Shown here piece after piece: positions 10,597 through 22,331 of a stretch of 64,000 bases of DNA. Numbering within the stretch: the stretch's first letter is position 1; each line of letters begins with the position of its first letter. The position numbers and the translations under genes are program-made. The DNA lies in the NCBI RefSeq assembly GCF_043641665.1, contig NC_092190.1, positions 5,083,048 to 5,147,047 on the forward strand, in the 5' to 3' direction. Under the pieces are notes generated by a model. The model was not told where the DNA came from. It saw only the letters and a list, made by a program, of their open reading frames with translations, and searched no databases. This DNA comes from Enoplosus armatus (taxonomy: Eukaryota; Chordata; Actinopteri; Centrarchiformes; Enoplosidae).

Positions 10597-12036
10597 ATAA
10601 GAACTTTGTACAGACAAACTGTGTATGAGAGACTGGTTTTTACCTGATATGTTCACTTGTATACAACTGTGTTAATTGTTGACGTGATAATATTCCTCCA
10701 TATACTCCTTTTTCCTTCTGGCAGCAGTAGTCAGCACAATACAAAAAGGTGTTGCAGTTTACTATAACGGTACAGCCAAGGTTTTAATATTGTAAAAGGT
10801 ACAGATGCACTTCCTGCTTTCGTGTCTCACCTCCTTGTAATAGTAAACTGTTGAAATTAACCATGAAATTGACATCTGGCAAACAGTAGACTGAAAAGTT
10901 TGAAGTTGTTGGTTATAATCTACAATATTTTGCAGTGACGGTGCTTTGTAGCACTACAGTTGGGATCCTCAAAAAAATGATTTACTGAGTAGCGATTCCT
11001 GATTCTATGAATTCCTTACAGAGAAGATGTGAAGAAACAATGGGTTTAATTGGACATCTGGATCCCTGAACAATCATTAAAGCTGCAGCGTTGCAGCTCT
11101 TGTGCCAAAATCTGGTTCCTCTGGGAGATATTTTTGTCTGGCAGTGTGTCCTTGTTTTGCCTTCGGAATGTGTCGTTGCTCTTTCAGCACATGAAGAAAA
11201 AATGAAGGAAGATGAATTCTTCAGAAATGGAAAGGAAAAGGACAAAGAAGGTCTTTTTTTCATCCGCTGGAAGCTTGTGAAATGAAAATACATTTTTACC
11301 AAATCTAGCAGAAAATCTATAAAACCTGATGGGAAATCAAGGCCATGACACATTTTTGTACTCTGATTTTAACAGCAAGACATGCAAAATCTTATTTACA
11401 ATGTGACTAAAGCTGCATGAATATTCAGACTTCATCATCATACATAAAGAAACTCACCAAGGTCATAAATGTTTTAGGGGATACAAATGTTGGCACAGCA
11501 AATGTTTGTTAACCCTGTTCTCTGTAGCAGTAATGACAATAACAATATGGTCATGATGACTGCTATGACTTCATGCAAATACCATGAACATGCTGTGATG
11601 TTTACTGGAGTGCCAGAGGAGGGACGCTTTAGGACAGATGCCCCTGCTGTACATACTTATTCCTCAAGAAAACAAAACATCTTAGACTTAGACCTGTTAT
11701 TGCATCTGTAAAGTGAAACATTTTTCCTCAGAGAGTTTGTCTGTCTGAATCAGTGAATTAATAGGGCCGGTATTTATTCATATGAGCCGAGTTTCCAGAC
11801 ACACAACACACAGTGAGCTCTGGTTTATATCTCTGTGACCTGGGAGGGAGGGGTGTTGATATGTGTGTTTGTGTCTGTGTGAAAGAAAGTCAGAATGTTG
11901 TTGAATATGATCATTGACAGTGTGTCCTGAGCAGGAATGTGAAAAAAAAAAACGTGCCATTGAGGGAGAACTCTTCTTTATTCTTGCTTTTATAGCACTT
12001 CATTATTCTCACCAAGAATGACAAGGACACAGCCTG

Positions 12037-12038
<2 letters not shown>

Positions 12039-12072
<34 letters not shown>
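12039..12072. repeat. (TG)17 microsatellite
   Basis: Perfect dinucleotide run inside the probable 3' UTR of arhgap20. Confidence 0.93.
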
Positions 12073-12073
<1 letters not shown>

Positions 12074-12670
12074 GAGTTGAATGCACCATTTAAACACAGT
12101 TTCTCTAACTGTTGTATGTTTTGTCCGTAGTAATATGATCTTTTTGTTCCAGTGCTGCCGTCATTGCAGTGCTGATTTCATAGGTGACACTTAACAATAA
12201 ATGACCTTATTTAACTGTGCATTCATTTACAGGAAAGTAAAAGAAACGTTTTAGATAATATATTCTTTACACAATGACACAGTATTAACACAGTATCATT
12301 ATGAACTTAACATAGGATCACACGCTGGAATAAGGCCATTGTCATGTTAAGTGTTGCCATTTTAAATGGTCTCAAAAAGTACGTTATCCTGTATTATTAA
12401 TATTATAATTGTTATCTCCATTACAGTGAATTGTGTTTAACGTGTATAGTTCTGCATATTTATGATACAGAAGTATATTATTATATATAAATATATTATC
12501 TTGTTACTTTGGTGTGTTGTGTTGTGTGAGAAAATCAAATGTGTATTTTTGTACATGCCAATTCTGCTGCTGCTGTCTCTATAGAAAGTATATTTGCTAC
12601 AAAACGCACCATTTGTATATTGTGTACATCTGATGTCTAATGCTCACGAGAACAAAATATCATTGATTTT

Positions 12671-12676
12671 AATAAA
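12671..12676 (+). terminator. arhgap20: Candidate poly(A) signal of arhgap20
   Basis: AATAAA about 2.07 kb after the stop codon, followed within about 50 nt by GU-rich sequence (GTGTTATTTGGTGTG). An alternative AATAAA is at 12196-12201. Which is used cannot be told from sequence. Confidence 0.5.
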
Positions 12677-13395
12677 TGTTGCTCTTGTGAAACTACTCTG
12701 CAGATCAAACTGAATGTGTTATTTGGTGTGCACTCGAAGCATGTAGTGTTTCTGCAGGGCGGGTCAGTAAGGGACACTTTCATCAAGGAACTGAACATTT
12801 ATAGCAAATGGTTACACAGTTAGATTTGGTGGGAAAGACTCTTTGGGGGACTGGGAGCAGCAGCAACTTAGTTTGAACTAAAAGCAGCTTCAACACAAGG
12901 AGGAGGTGGTGGAGAGATCTGCAGCAGCAAACAGCTCTGGCATTAGTATATCAGCATATTAATAGTGAGAAGAATCTGGTTATAATGGTTATGATGCATG
13001 CATGCATAAATGTGATTGAATGTTACTAGTCAGCTACAGTAGTAGCCAAACAGCTGATTAATGAGCCATGGATGGTGAAGCATGAATGAAGCCGCCAATC
13101 AGCTAATACGACCGTGACTTCAGTGCTCTGCTGGAAGTAATGTTTTGCTCCATTTTTAAGGGAGATCTGGCATAAAGCTCCATGAAAGAGGCGAACACGT
13201 ATTCTACGATAATTCAAAAAGGAGGAGTCAGTTAAAATGGGGACTCATTCACTAAATTAATGAAAATGTAAATACAAAACATATACACTACACTGTTAGT
13301 GTGCTGAAACAATTGATAGTTTTGTGTCTGTTCATGATCAAACCTTGAGCTTACATTGTCCAGCCAGGTGACATGAGTTCTACAGAGGAAGAGAC

Positions 13396-13560
13396 CTACA
13401 TGCAGGGATGGAAAGAGCACCAGAATATTTTACTCGAGCAAAAGTAAAATGTACTCAGATGAGTAAGTAATGAAGTAGTTTAAGTAGGTCAGTTAAAATG
13501 TACTAGTTTTAACAGATAATGTTATGCGATGCAACTATTAAATGAAAGAACACCTTTAGG
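13396..13560. mobile_element. Possible non-autonomous DNA transposon (MITE) remnant
   Basis: The text GGGATGGAAAGAGCACCAG, then repeated ACTCGAGCAAAAGTA / GTACTCAGATGAG motifs, resembles a common teleost MITE type with recurring ACTCAAGTA/AAGTACT units. No clear terminal inverted repeats or target-site duplication seen, so this is a weak call from memory. Confidence 0.35.
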
Positions 13561-15565
13561 CTACAAAATGTGAGTGCGCAAACATGTCAACGGAGGACCA
13601 GATTGACGGAGCTAACAGGGTCTGAAGGTATCCAGATTATGCAAGAAACTCAAGTTCACCACCTCTGTGCCTCAGGTCTAACAACCTGTGTGTGAGCGAA
13701 GTCAAAGGAAAGCCTGCGGACATGTTGGACACGGCATGTAACAACCAGCTGTAAAACAGGATTGATGCTGCCGCCATCAAATAACAACAGGAATCCTTTG
13801 AAGGGAACAAACTGTACCAGAAATGTCAAGAAGTCTTGTGAAATGTTTACTGGTGTTATGTTAGAGTTCACTCTCTCTGTGTCCTCTGAGACCTGGAAAA
13901 TGATGTAAGCAGGGAGGGGAGCTGGTGACTGCTGGTATTTATAGCCCAACATACCTGGCTGCTGGTTTACCTGCTACGCACACACACAGCTAAAGTGAAA
14001 ATGTACAAGAACACGATGACTTCATGATGTGATAAGTAATAATCATTTATACAACTTATTTTATCTTACCATGGCCTCTTGGTAAAGGCTACTCTTGATT
14101 TGTGGAGCCCAGAACTATCAAAATGAAAACTATGCACTATGGTCATAAATTAAAATACAAGAAGTAAACTCTAGAAAGCACTTCATACATAATTTATGAC
14201 TCCGATAGAGAGAAATTACAACATAAAAGCAAGTCTGTAATAAAATAAAATCATATGTGAGGACATTTAAATCCACCAAATGGCAGGTACGCACAGTCTG
14301 TCCTCATCCAGCGTTGAGCTACGTGTGGAGCCAATCAGCTTCTGAATCTTTCAACTTCACACTGATCCACAGAGACTTTTCACATCTGCAGCAGCTGTGG
14401 GATCACGTACAGCTGTATCAGCCTGGTTTCTGCTCTGGTTCCCATTCTGTGCTGGTCCAGCAGAAAGCAGAGCAAATCAGATCAGGGTGAGGGGTTCCAT
14501 TCCCGCTGGGGCGAACCAACTGCACTGTACATGACTACCATGTGCTTTTGATAAAACATTACCATGTCTCTTATTATGTGCTGCTGAGTTTGTAGAGCAG
14601 GTCAGCAGCTGAACCTTCAACCCCACAATGATCCACAATGCACCTCACCTGCATCTGGGGCAGCTTTGTGCGCTTTTCTAATTCTACACCAAAAATCCTA
14701 CGTTTTGAGCATCAAAACATTCACCGCACGTACGTTCTTCAGGTGGCTGTGAAGAGTTTGCAGCTTCCTCTTTTGCAGAGAACAGCCGCTGTAGTCAGCT
14801 TAGACTCCAAAGCCAAAAGAATGGCCATAAATTACTGCCGCAGCATAATCCACTTCATGGTTAGCTGTTTGTGTTGAGCATTTGTCATGTTATGTTGAAA
14901 CAATGTACAACATACTGAGCGTACAGACAGACAACAAAGAAACAGATTATGCTACAGGAGGGATTTGAGTTTCTCAAGGGCTTTTTTTTTAGTTGTGAAA
15001 CTGGGTCACCTTCGTATTTCAATGTAACCACTACAGCCTCACAGCAAGAAGGTCTAGGGCTGCGTCAAACTCTCGGGAGCCACCTTTCAAGCCTGTAAGC
15101 AGTGTTTTGATACTCCAAACATAAGTTTCCGGTGGAGTATTTCTTCATGTTTGCTTTCTTGTTGGCGTTTTTACTTTGCTGCTGGCTTTACAGGTGCAGT
15201 TCACACTCTCAGACCCTCAGCTGCCCTCCTGGCAACAAAAGTTTGCTTTTGTTTTCAGAAGGATGATAAGGGAGTTTTAGGGCCGCTTGGCTTCTCGGTT
15301 AGATTCCTCTGCCAGCTCGTAGCTCCCTGTACAATGAGGTCACGCCTGATACGATCTATCCCACTCATGAATTTCAGTCAAAACAGCAATTAGTCGTGTT
15401 TTCCTCCCTACGCTATACTGTTGACCCACTCCGAAAAGCATGCAACTCCCTGCGCAGGAACCCTGGTGATATTCCCACATATTGTTTTTCAGTTGTGTTG
15501 CAATGAAAAGCAGGCTTGAGTAAACTCCCCCTTTAAGGCCCACGGGACCCTCCATCTGATGTCGA

Positions 15566-15854
15566 TTAAGTTTGTATGTGCAAAATCCCAAAATAATGGC
15601 ACTGACAGAGGAATGTCTCCGTGCCAACTTGCATCCTGTTTTACAATCTTATCCCATGTGATGGAAGTAGCTGCTGTAAAATAAAAAAATAAAAAACAAG
15701 CGTATTTTAGCATTGTTTCCTTCCAAGCTGGAACCCACAAAATATGATTGTGTGGTGGTTTATGGACCATTTGAAGAAAAACATGTCAGTTTTTTGTTTG
15801 ACATTTTTACATCTAAATACCACCAATTCCACGTGCAGCTCAGAAGAATTTAAG
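15566..15854. repeat. Diverged dispersed repeat, copy 1
   Basis: Shares blocks in the same order with 17297-17506: TAAGTTTGTATGT at the start, CAAAATAATGGCACTG, a GTGGTTTATGG block, then ACATGTCAGTTTTTTGTTTG and TTTTTACATCTAAATACCAC near the end. Copy 1 is about 80 nt longer internally. Not recognised as a named family. Confidence 0.8.
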
Positions 15855-17296
15855 ACCTCCAACAAAGTTCAGTTACATAAGGAGAGAAGATTTATGTGTT
15901 AGGAAAGAGGACTGAAGGAAATGTGATGCCGAGAGACAAAGACACCTGTCAGAGAGACGGTGAAGAAGATATATGTGCGTTTTTGTGTTATCTTTTCTGT
16001 CTGTTTGTGTACGTGAAAGTGTGTATTCCTGTGCATGTATATGTCCAGGTATGCACATTTCTGTGTATGTGAATGTGTGTCTGTTTGTACTCCATGTTCC
16101 CTCCATTGAATACTTATTGTGCGTGAAATTCTCTGTGCACTCACATGGACACATAAAATGTTGAGGGTGGTGGTGTCATGTAAAAAAGGGACATATCAGT
16201 GCATATGTGACTTGTTTGAATGTGACGCTGCAGCTTACCATTTCATGTAGTCAGTGTTAGTCTTTCTTCATCCTTGTTTGTGAATGTTGCTCTAATGCTG
16301 ACAGATGCTGAGGTTGACTGCCTCAGATGTGACATGTAGAAAATTCTTTGGGAAAAGCCCAAGTATGAATCCCCAACGTTTGGTGTTTGTCCCCCACAGA
16401 GCTGGCCGGTGCTTAAACTGCACACACCCGTACTGCTGTGAGGCAGCTTGGATAAAAGCTTCCAACATTAGATGGACTTTGTGGCTACAAATGACCCTGC
16501 AGACTTTTCCTCTCATCTACAAAGGCTGGAGTCTCTATTGGACTCCTGCCCACAGCTCCCTTTTGAACAATTATTCCCCATCCTCTCTGCACACCAATAA
16601 TACGCACATTTCTCATGACACACTCACAAACACAAACATTTAAGCACATACTTTCAGTAGATCTCTGCCTCAAACAACGTGTCAAATCATTATATTAACA
16701 GGTAAATGTGGACACACACACATTGACACTTCAGTCTCTTATCTGCAACATGGGGACACCTCAGGATGGCTTCCCTGAGGTTTTCCACTTGCTGGTGTGT
16801 ATGCTTTTTTATTTGTGTCCTTTTCATGTGTGCGCTGGTGAAGGTGGGTGGGAGGGCACATGAGTCTGACCTTTGCTGGCATGAAAAGAAACGGATTAGG
16901 CCAAACTTTCATCTACCCCTTTGTTATCACCACCAACGCTCTTATCGATGTTCCCCATTACATAAATGCCAAAATGCTTTGAAGATCCTTTTTTTCCACT
17001 GTGACAGGGGGACCCCAGAATATTCCTTGGGGAATCCCTTCATATGGAGATCTTGAATCTTAAGGATACCTTAGAAGTGTCAAGGCCCTCTTTTGCAGAT
17101 CAACATGTGGAGCACAGAGCACGTCTTTCAGTATTTTGGTGGCTGGAAAGTGAGGGGGAAAAAAAACTTTGAATGTGATATCCTACATTCATATACATTT
17201 AAATCAACTGAGCAAATAACACTTCCTCAATAATGCTAATTGAACACACTAGGTGTCGATAGAAGTTACACTTGCATCTTTACATACATGATGTAC

Positions 17297-17506
17297 ATAA
17301 GTTTGTATGTACAAAACATCTCAAAATAATGGCACTGCCAGAGTAGTGTCTCAGTGTGTCAGTGTCAGCAGTGTCAGCACCCACACTGCACAGTGGTTTA
17401 TGGGACTCTGGAGGTAGGGAGCCATTTAAAGAACATGTCAGTTTTTTGTTTGACGTTTTTACATCTAAATACCACAAATTTCAGGCGCAGCTCAAAAGAA
17501 TTTAAG
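17297..17506. repeat. Diverged dispersed repeat, copy 2
   Basis: Collinear with 15566-15854, same orientation, shorter by an internal deletion. Best-preserved block: ACATGTCAGTTTTTTGTTTG followed by TTTTTACATCTAAATACCAC. Confidence 0.8.
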
Positions 17507-18732
17507 TTCTGATATTTTCAATTCGAGCATCTTTTGGGAGAATGTCACAATTACACATTACAATTCACCTGTAAATCATAGTGTGAATTTATTTATTTTC
17601 CTTGGAAACACAAAGCGCTAGCCCAACATGTTGCACCAATCAGATGGTTAGGGAAGTCTGTTAATGACAGTTAGTGGGAGACTGAAAACAGCCCTACATT
17701 AAAACAATGCAAGGGGCTGCGTTGGTGGGGATGTGTTGTTTCAGGTGCTGGTAAGGTGTTGAAATATGATCCAGGAGGTCCAGTTTGAGTAACAGATCAC
17801 TCAGAAGGCAGATGCCAAAACAGCTGTTTATAATACTACTGTATGAGAAAGGATTTTACAAGGATTTTATCTTTCATTGCTAACTCAATTTGTAACTGCA
17901 GAACTGTAAAAAACAAAACGAAAGTAAAGAACTAGATTTAGGATGCACTTTGTTGCGGTTTGCGACGGACAGTGAAACATGGAAGGGAACATGAGAGGGG
18001 GGGTTATGAAATGGCAGGTGAGGTGAGTGAGGTGAGACATCAACAACCACTGATGTTGGACCCCCCCCTACCAAATATCAAGGCTTCAAAAGCACATAGT
18101 TGTCCCCCATCAATACAGTACACCCCATGTCCCTCTCTGATGACACGTTTGTGAGTCATGTTTGGTGGCAGGTCAAAATTATTCATGTTGAAGGAATAAA
18201 GTGTTCTCTTCCCTGCATGTGGTGGCCATCTTGCCATTTGGATCCTGTGTTATGCAACAGACTGAAGACTATTTCCTCTTTTAAAAGGGTTCTGCATTAC
18301 GGAGTTTTACTGTCCATAGACAGTTCTGTAAACAGAGGGCAGTTTTATAGTGTAACTTCCAGGGTGGTTCGGTTGGGAAATCTCCTGTCTGACTGCCGCT
18401 GTGTGTATGAATATTTGAAAGCTTACAAGTGTGTGCAGGGATGTTTGTGTATGTCTGTCCGTCAGCAACATCTGCCGAGGTCACCAAGGACATCTCAGGA
18501 TTTCACTTCTACTGAGAAGAGTGCTCCAGGTACGTTTTTCTGTCAGAAATAGATACTAAATTGGTCCTAACGCCTGATGCAACTCATTTCTGGACACTGA
18601 CAACAGAAAGGGATAACACAGTTTAGTCACTGCCATGTTCAGGCAGTGTGTAATTTACACCACAAAAACCATCCGTCTCACTTATTACCCCTTATTACCA
18701 ACTGAACCTTTTGATGTGACACAGACGTGTTC

Positions 18733-18734
<2 letters not shown>

Positions 18735-18796
<62 letters not shown>
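18735..18796. repeat. (CA)31 microsatellite
   Basis: 62-nt perfect CA run in intergenic DNA. Confidence 0.95.
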
Positions 18797-18798
<2 letters not shown>

Positions 18799-21700
18799 GT
18801 TATATAATGCACAGTAACCCCAACGACCCAAACCAAACCTCTTTAACAGTGAAACCACTAAACGCATCACCACTTGAGGGTGTGAAAGAGTTTGCATCAA
18901 CAGCAAAGACACAGACGTCTTACTAAAGTCTCATATTACATGATCATATAATGTAGGAAAAAGCATGTTCCAAATGAAAGCCTCTCTCTGCTGTTGAGGT
19001 AAATAAATGATTTGAGAATTTAAGCTAGGTAGAACTGAATAGATAAATGGATGGATCAACTCAAAAGCTTCATATTTGCAATATGCTCTGTTGACTATAA
19101 TAACATGTTTGTGTGTCCAAGGATTGTGATTCAACAGCATGACCTCAGAGGAAGGGCTTGGCAGGCATGTGAGGTATAGTTGAAACCGTGGCAGGGAGCC
19201 AGAGGAGTGTGTGTGTGTGTTTTGCTCCTTATTACCTGGTCATGGGTGGCCATTATCTTCATGACCTCCAGCCCCCTTACATAAGCTTCCCTGTTTACTA
19301 CACTCAGGCCGTTTTACAGTTCCCCAGCAAGGGTATCCAAAACTTTTGATATGGCCAAAATATAAGTGTGTGTTTTCTACTGCTTCCCAAGAGATGACTC
19401 AGAGCCGGCTTTCAGGTGATATAACACACCGCCTGGAAGCAATACTGGGGGTCTACAGTTCTTGTGCAACAGTGGCTGTGTACAGCTCTTTGAGTTTTAG
19501 AATGTGAAATGTCAACTATGGTCATGAGCTCTGGGTATTGACCAAAAGAACGAGATTGCACTTGAAATGGTACAAGAATCTGATAAGGATGCCTCTTGGA
19601 TGCCTCTTTCTGGGGGTATTCTAGTAAAATCCAGCTGGGAGGAGACCAGAGCGCAGACCAAGAATAGGACAGAATAGAATGACCACAGTCAAAAAAGCAA
19701 TTACATGCGCCAGTTCAAACACAGCATTCTTGCTATTACAAAGACAGCATTGATTTTCTTTGTTCCCGTTTTGTCTTTTCCACGGACTTCAAAACTCCTT
19801 CTGGCGTTTACGAACAGTGGATGTTGCCGAACTGTCACTCTGATCAAGAATGGCTCATAGAGACGCGTCTTTCGTAGGTACCATCCACGAGATTTCAGCT
19901 CAACTTTCTGGATTCGAAAAACGTTTTGGATTTGCAAACAAACCTTTTGGAGGACATTTGTAATCAGGAATTCTCCTCTCTTTCTCTGCTTCTAATTTTC
20001 CAATGTTTGCTAATGATGGAATGTGACCTTTGACCTACTGAGGCGGGAAAGATGTGGATGCTCAGAGCAATGAGTCTACTAAAGGTATATTTCATCCATA
20101 CATACTATGTTCTTTCAATTTTACAGAGTCCCATTTTGGAATTTAGAAACCAGGGTCTAAAATCCCATCCAAATCCCCCTTTTTCCACATTTTCTCCCAT
20201 TCTCTATCTGACCTCCTCACCCTCCGTTCACTGCACCACCTGACAATCACTCTGCATGTGAAAATATCCTCCCTGAACTTTGCTCCATTCTTAACCTCTT
20301 CCTGCAGAATCACACTCAGGAAAGTGAGTCAGATTTCTTGCCTGTTTTTCATTGCCTGAATTTGTCGCCATAATCTTGTGCTAGGATTTTATTTAACAGT
20401 CGGGCCAATCAGGCACGCTGTCAAAGCCTACAGGGTGCTTTGGATACAGTATGAATGCCATATGTTACGCAATTAGTGTTGTAACCCACTGGACTGCTCT
20501 TATTCAGTAGAGCATTATTTTCATAAATGAGAAGAGAGCACAGTGCACACCTCCGCCAAGGCCCCAAAGCTGTTATAGTCAACATTGTAGATGACATCAT
20601 GGTTACATAACACCAGGCAGAGTTTGGCAACAAAGGGGGAAAGGTGATTGGGTCACCAACTTCTTGGGACTATTGATATTCACAGCACATTTTCTGTAAT
20701 GTTCCAATAAATAAGGAATGTAAATATGCCTTTAATTTCAATGAATGCTGCTCAGCCAGTGCATGTTTTGGGGATGGATGCATATGGACAGAAGTCTTAC
20801 TGGGTCTCAGGGCATCATATGACCTGTAGTTCAGACTGTGGCCACTAGGCTGAAATCACCACACAACTAAGAGCAGTTCTTTGGAGCTTGGTTGATGTTC
20901 AACGTTTCATATTACATATTTATTTATGACTTCTCACCATGTAACATCTGAAAACAAGCAGAAGTTACAAATTCACAGTTTACTCATTGTGTATTTTTTC
21001 TGAACCTTGCAAACTATTTCCATTTATGATGGAGCAACTACAGCAGTACTTTACAGAGAAACTAGAGCGTCTGGTAAAGATGCAGTGGATAATAGTTTAC
21101 ACCTTTCTGACAGCATTAGATGACAAAATGTAAATGGACTTTTTAAGAAAATAAACTTGAATTTACATGTTTGTTTTGTAATTACAAGGGCTGTTACATG
21201 TTTACATAGGCCATTCAATTAATAAAACATATTTCTAATGTCCTTTTCTTATGCTGTAAATTCCTGCTGTGTTCTTTGGAATATTTTGCAGAACTATAGC
21301 AGAATAATGTAAAGAAACAGCTAACTGACTGACACTGACTATGTAACACTGGTTGGGACATGAGTAAAATAAAAGCTTCATCAATGTTACACATATGTAG
21401 TGAAACAGATAAAAACACTTTAGCTCACAAACAAAGTGTTGCTGTTTGGGCTTTATAGGAATGTTGTTTCGGTTTCAAAATATCAGCATAAATCAGTTAG
21501 ATCTGCCACAGAATTAATATATCTTCTGATTAATTTACTTTTTTATACCTTTGACCCATTTATAGGCAGACTTTGTTATATTTGTACAATAGTTGTCACT
21601 TTATCAGATGACATTTTCTGCAGATACCACAGAAAGGGGAACAATTTCCAGTTTTCATCAGCTCAATAAATCCCTCAGAGGGATTTGATTTTCAAATACC

Positions 21701-22295
21701 TTCAAATCTGATTAAAACAATCATTGTAAGTGGCCCTAAGAGGCTTTGTTCCAATTCGCTTCATATCTGACTAACTGAACAATGAGAGAAGGAAAACTAA
21801 TATTCGGGCATGTCTCCATCACTGATGTTAGTATAATCTACCATGCTGACCCACTTTCTGCTTTTCTATTGGCTCACAGCCCAGCAGGTGTCAGGGGAGA
21901 CAGAGTTCACCAGCTGTCATTCACCAGCCTATTTGCTGGGATGCAATTCAGATAATCTGCATGCTTATCCCTTTCTATGTGTGTGTGTGTGCAGGTTCAT
22001 AGGCCAGGTCCAACATGTCCAGCCCATTATCACTGTGTCCTATCTGGCTGTGCTCATCCTGTTTCATTATCAGAACGAAGAACAAAGAAAAGCAATTCTC
22101 TCTGAAGCTTTTATTTATGATTGGAGTCATCATTTTGATCTTTGTATTTGCTGTTGTGTGATTCTGATGTTTGAGTCGGATGTAATTAATGAATAATGAG
22201 ACATGCAGATGTGGAAAAGGAGACGGAAAACTCTCCACAGTTGACGACTTGCAATTTACGAGTGTTTACTTCTGCTTTAAAACATAACTGTGATG

Positions 22296-22331
22296 AAACA
22301 TTCAAAAGTTGAATGTCATTTGTGTTATTAT
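22296..22331. repeat. 36-bp exact dispersed repeat, copy 1
   Basis: Identical over 36 nt to 25658-25693 in the same orientation; the flanks are unrelated. The core TTCAA-AAG-TTGAA is a small inverted repeat. Confidence 0.9.

Larger units (their letters stand above)
10597..12700 (+). other. arhgap20: Probable 3' UTR of arhgap20
   Basis: AT-rich non-coding sequence after the stop, with no supportable ORF. It contains a (TG)17 microsatellite at 12039-12072. Candidate poly(A) signals AATAAA lie at 12196-12201 and 12671-12676; the second is followed by a GU-rich stretch near 12717-12732 and makes the better end. The boundary is inferred. Confidence 0.6.
12700..18700. other. Intergenic DNA, no gene recognised
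   Basis: AT-rich sequence between arhgap20 and rdx. ORFs of up to 112 codons (for example 16305-16643) show no family I recognise and no splice or codon pattern of a gene. It holds a possible MITE remnant at 13396-13560 and one pair of related repeats (15566-15854 and 17297-17506). Confidence 0.7.

Noticed and set aside
14480..14520. tRNA or tRNA-derived SINE suggested by GGGGTTCCATTCCCGC
   Set aside because: Only a B-box-like string; no A box at the right distance and no cloverleaf pairing could be made.
15340..15770. Two overlapping minus-strand ORFs of 93-95 codons
   Set aside because: They lie in an unnamed repeat and its flank; the second copy of the repeat does not keep the frame, so coding is unlikely.
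16305..16643. 112-codon ORF on the + strand in the intergenic region
   Set aside because: No recognisable family, no codon bias or splice context, and typical low-complexity end (NNTHISHDTLTNTNI).
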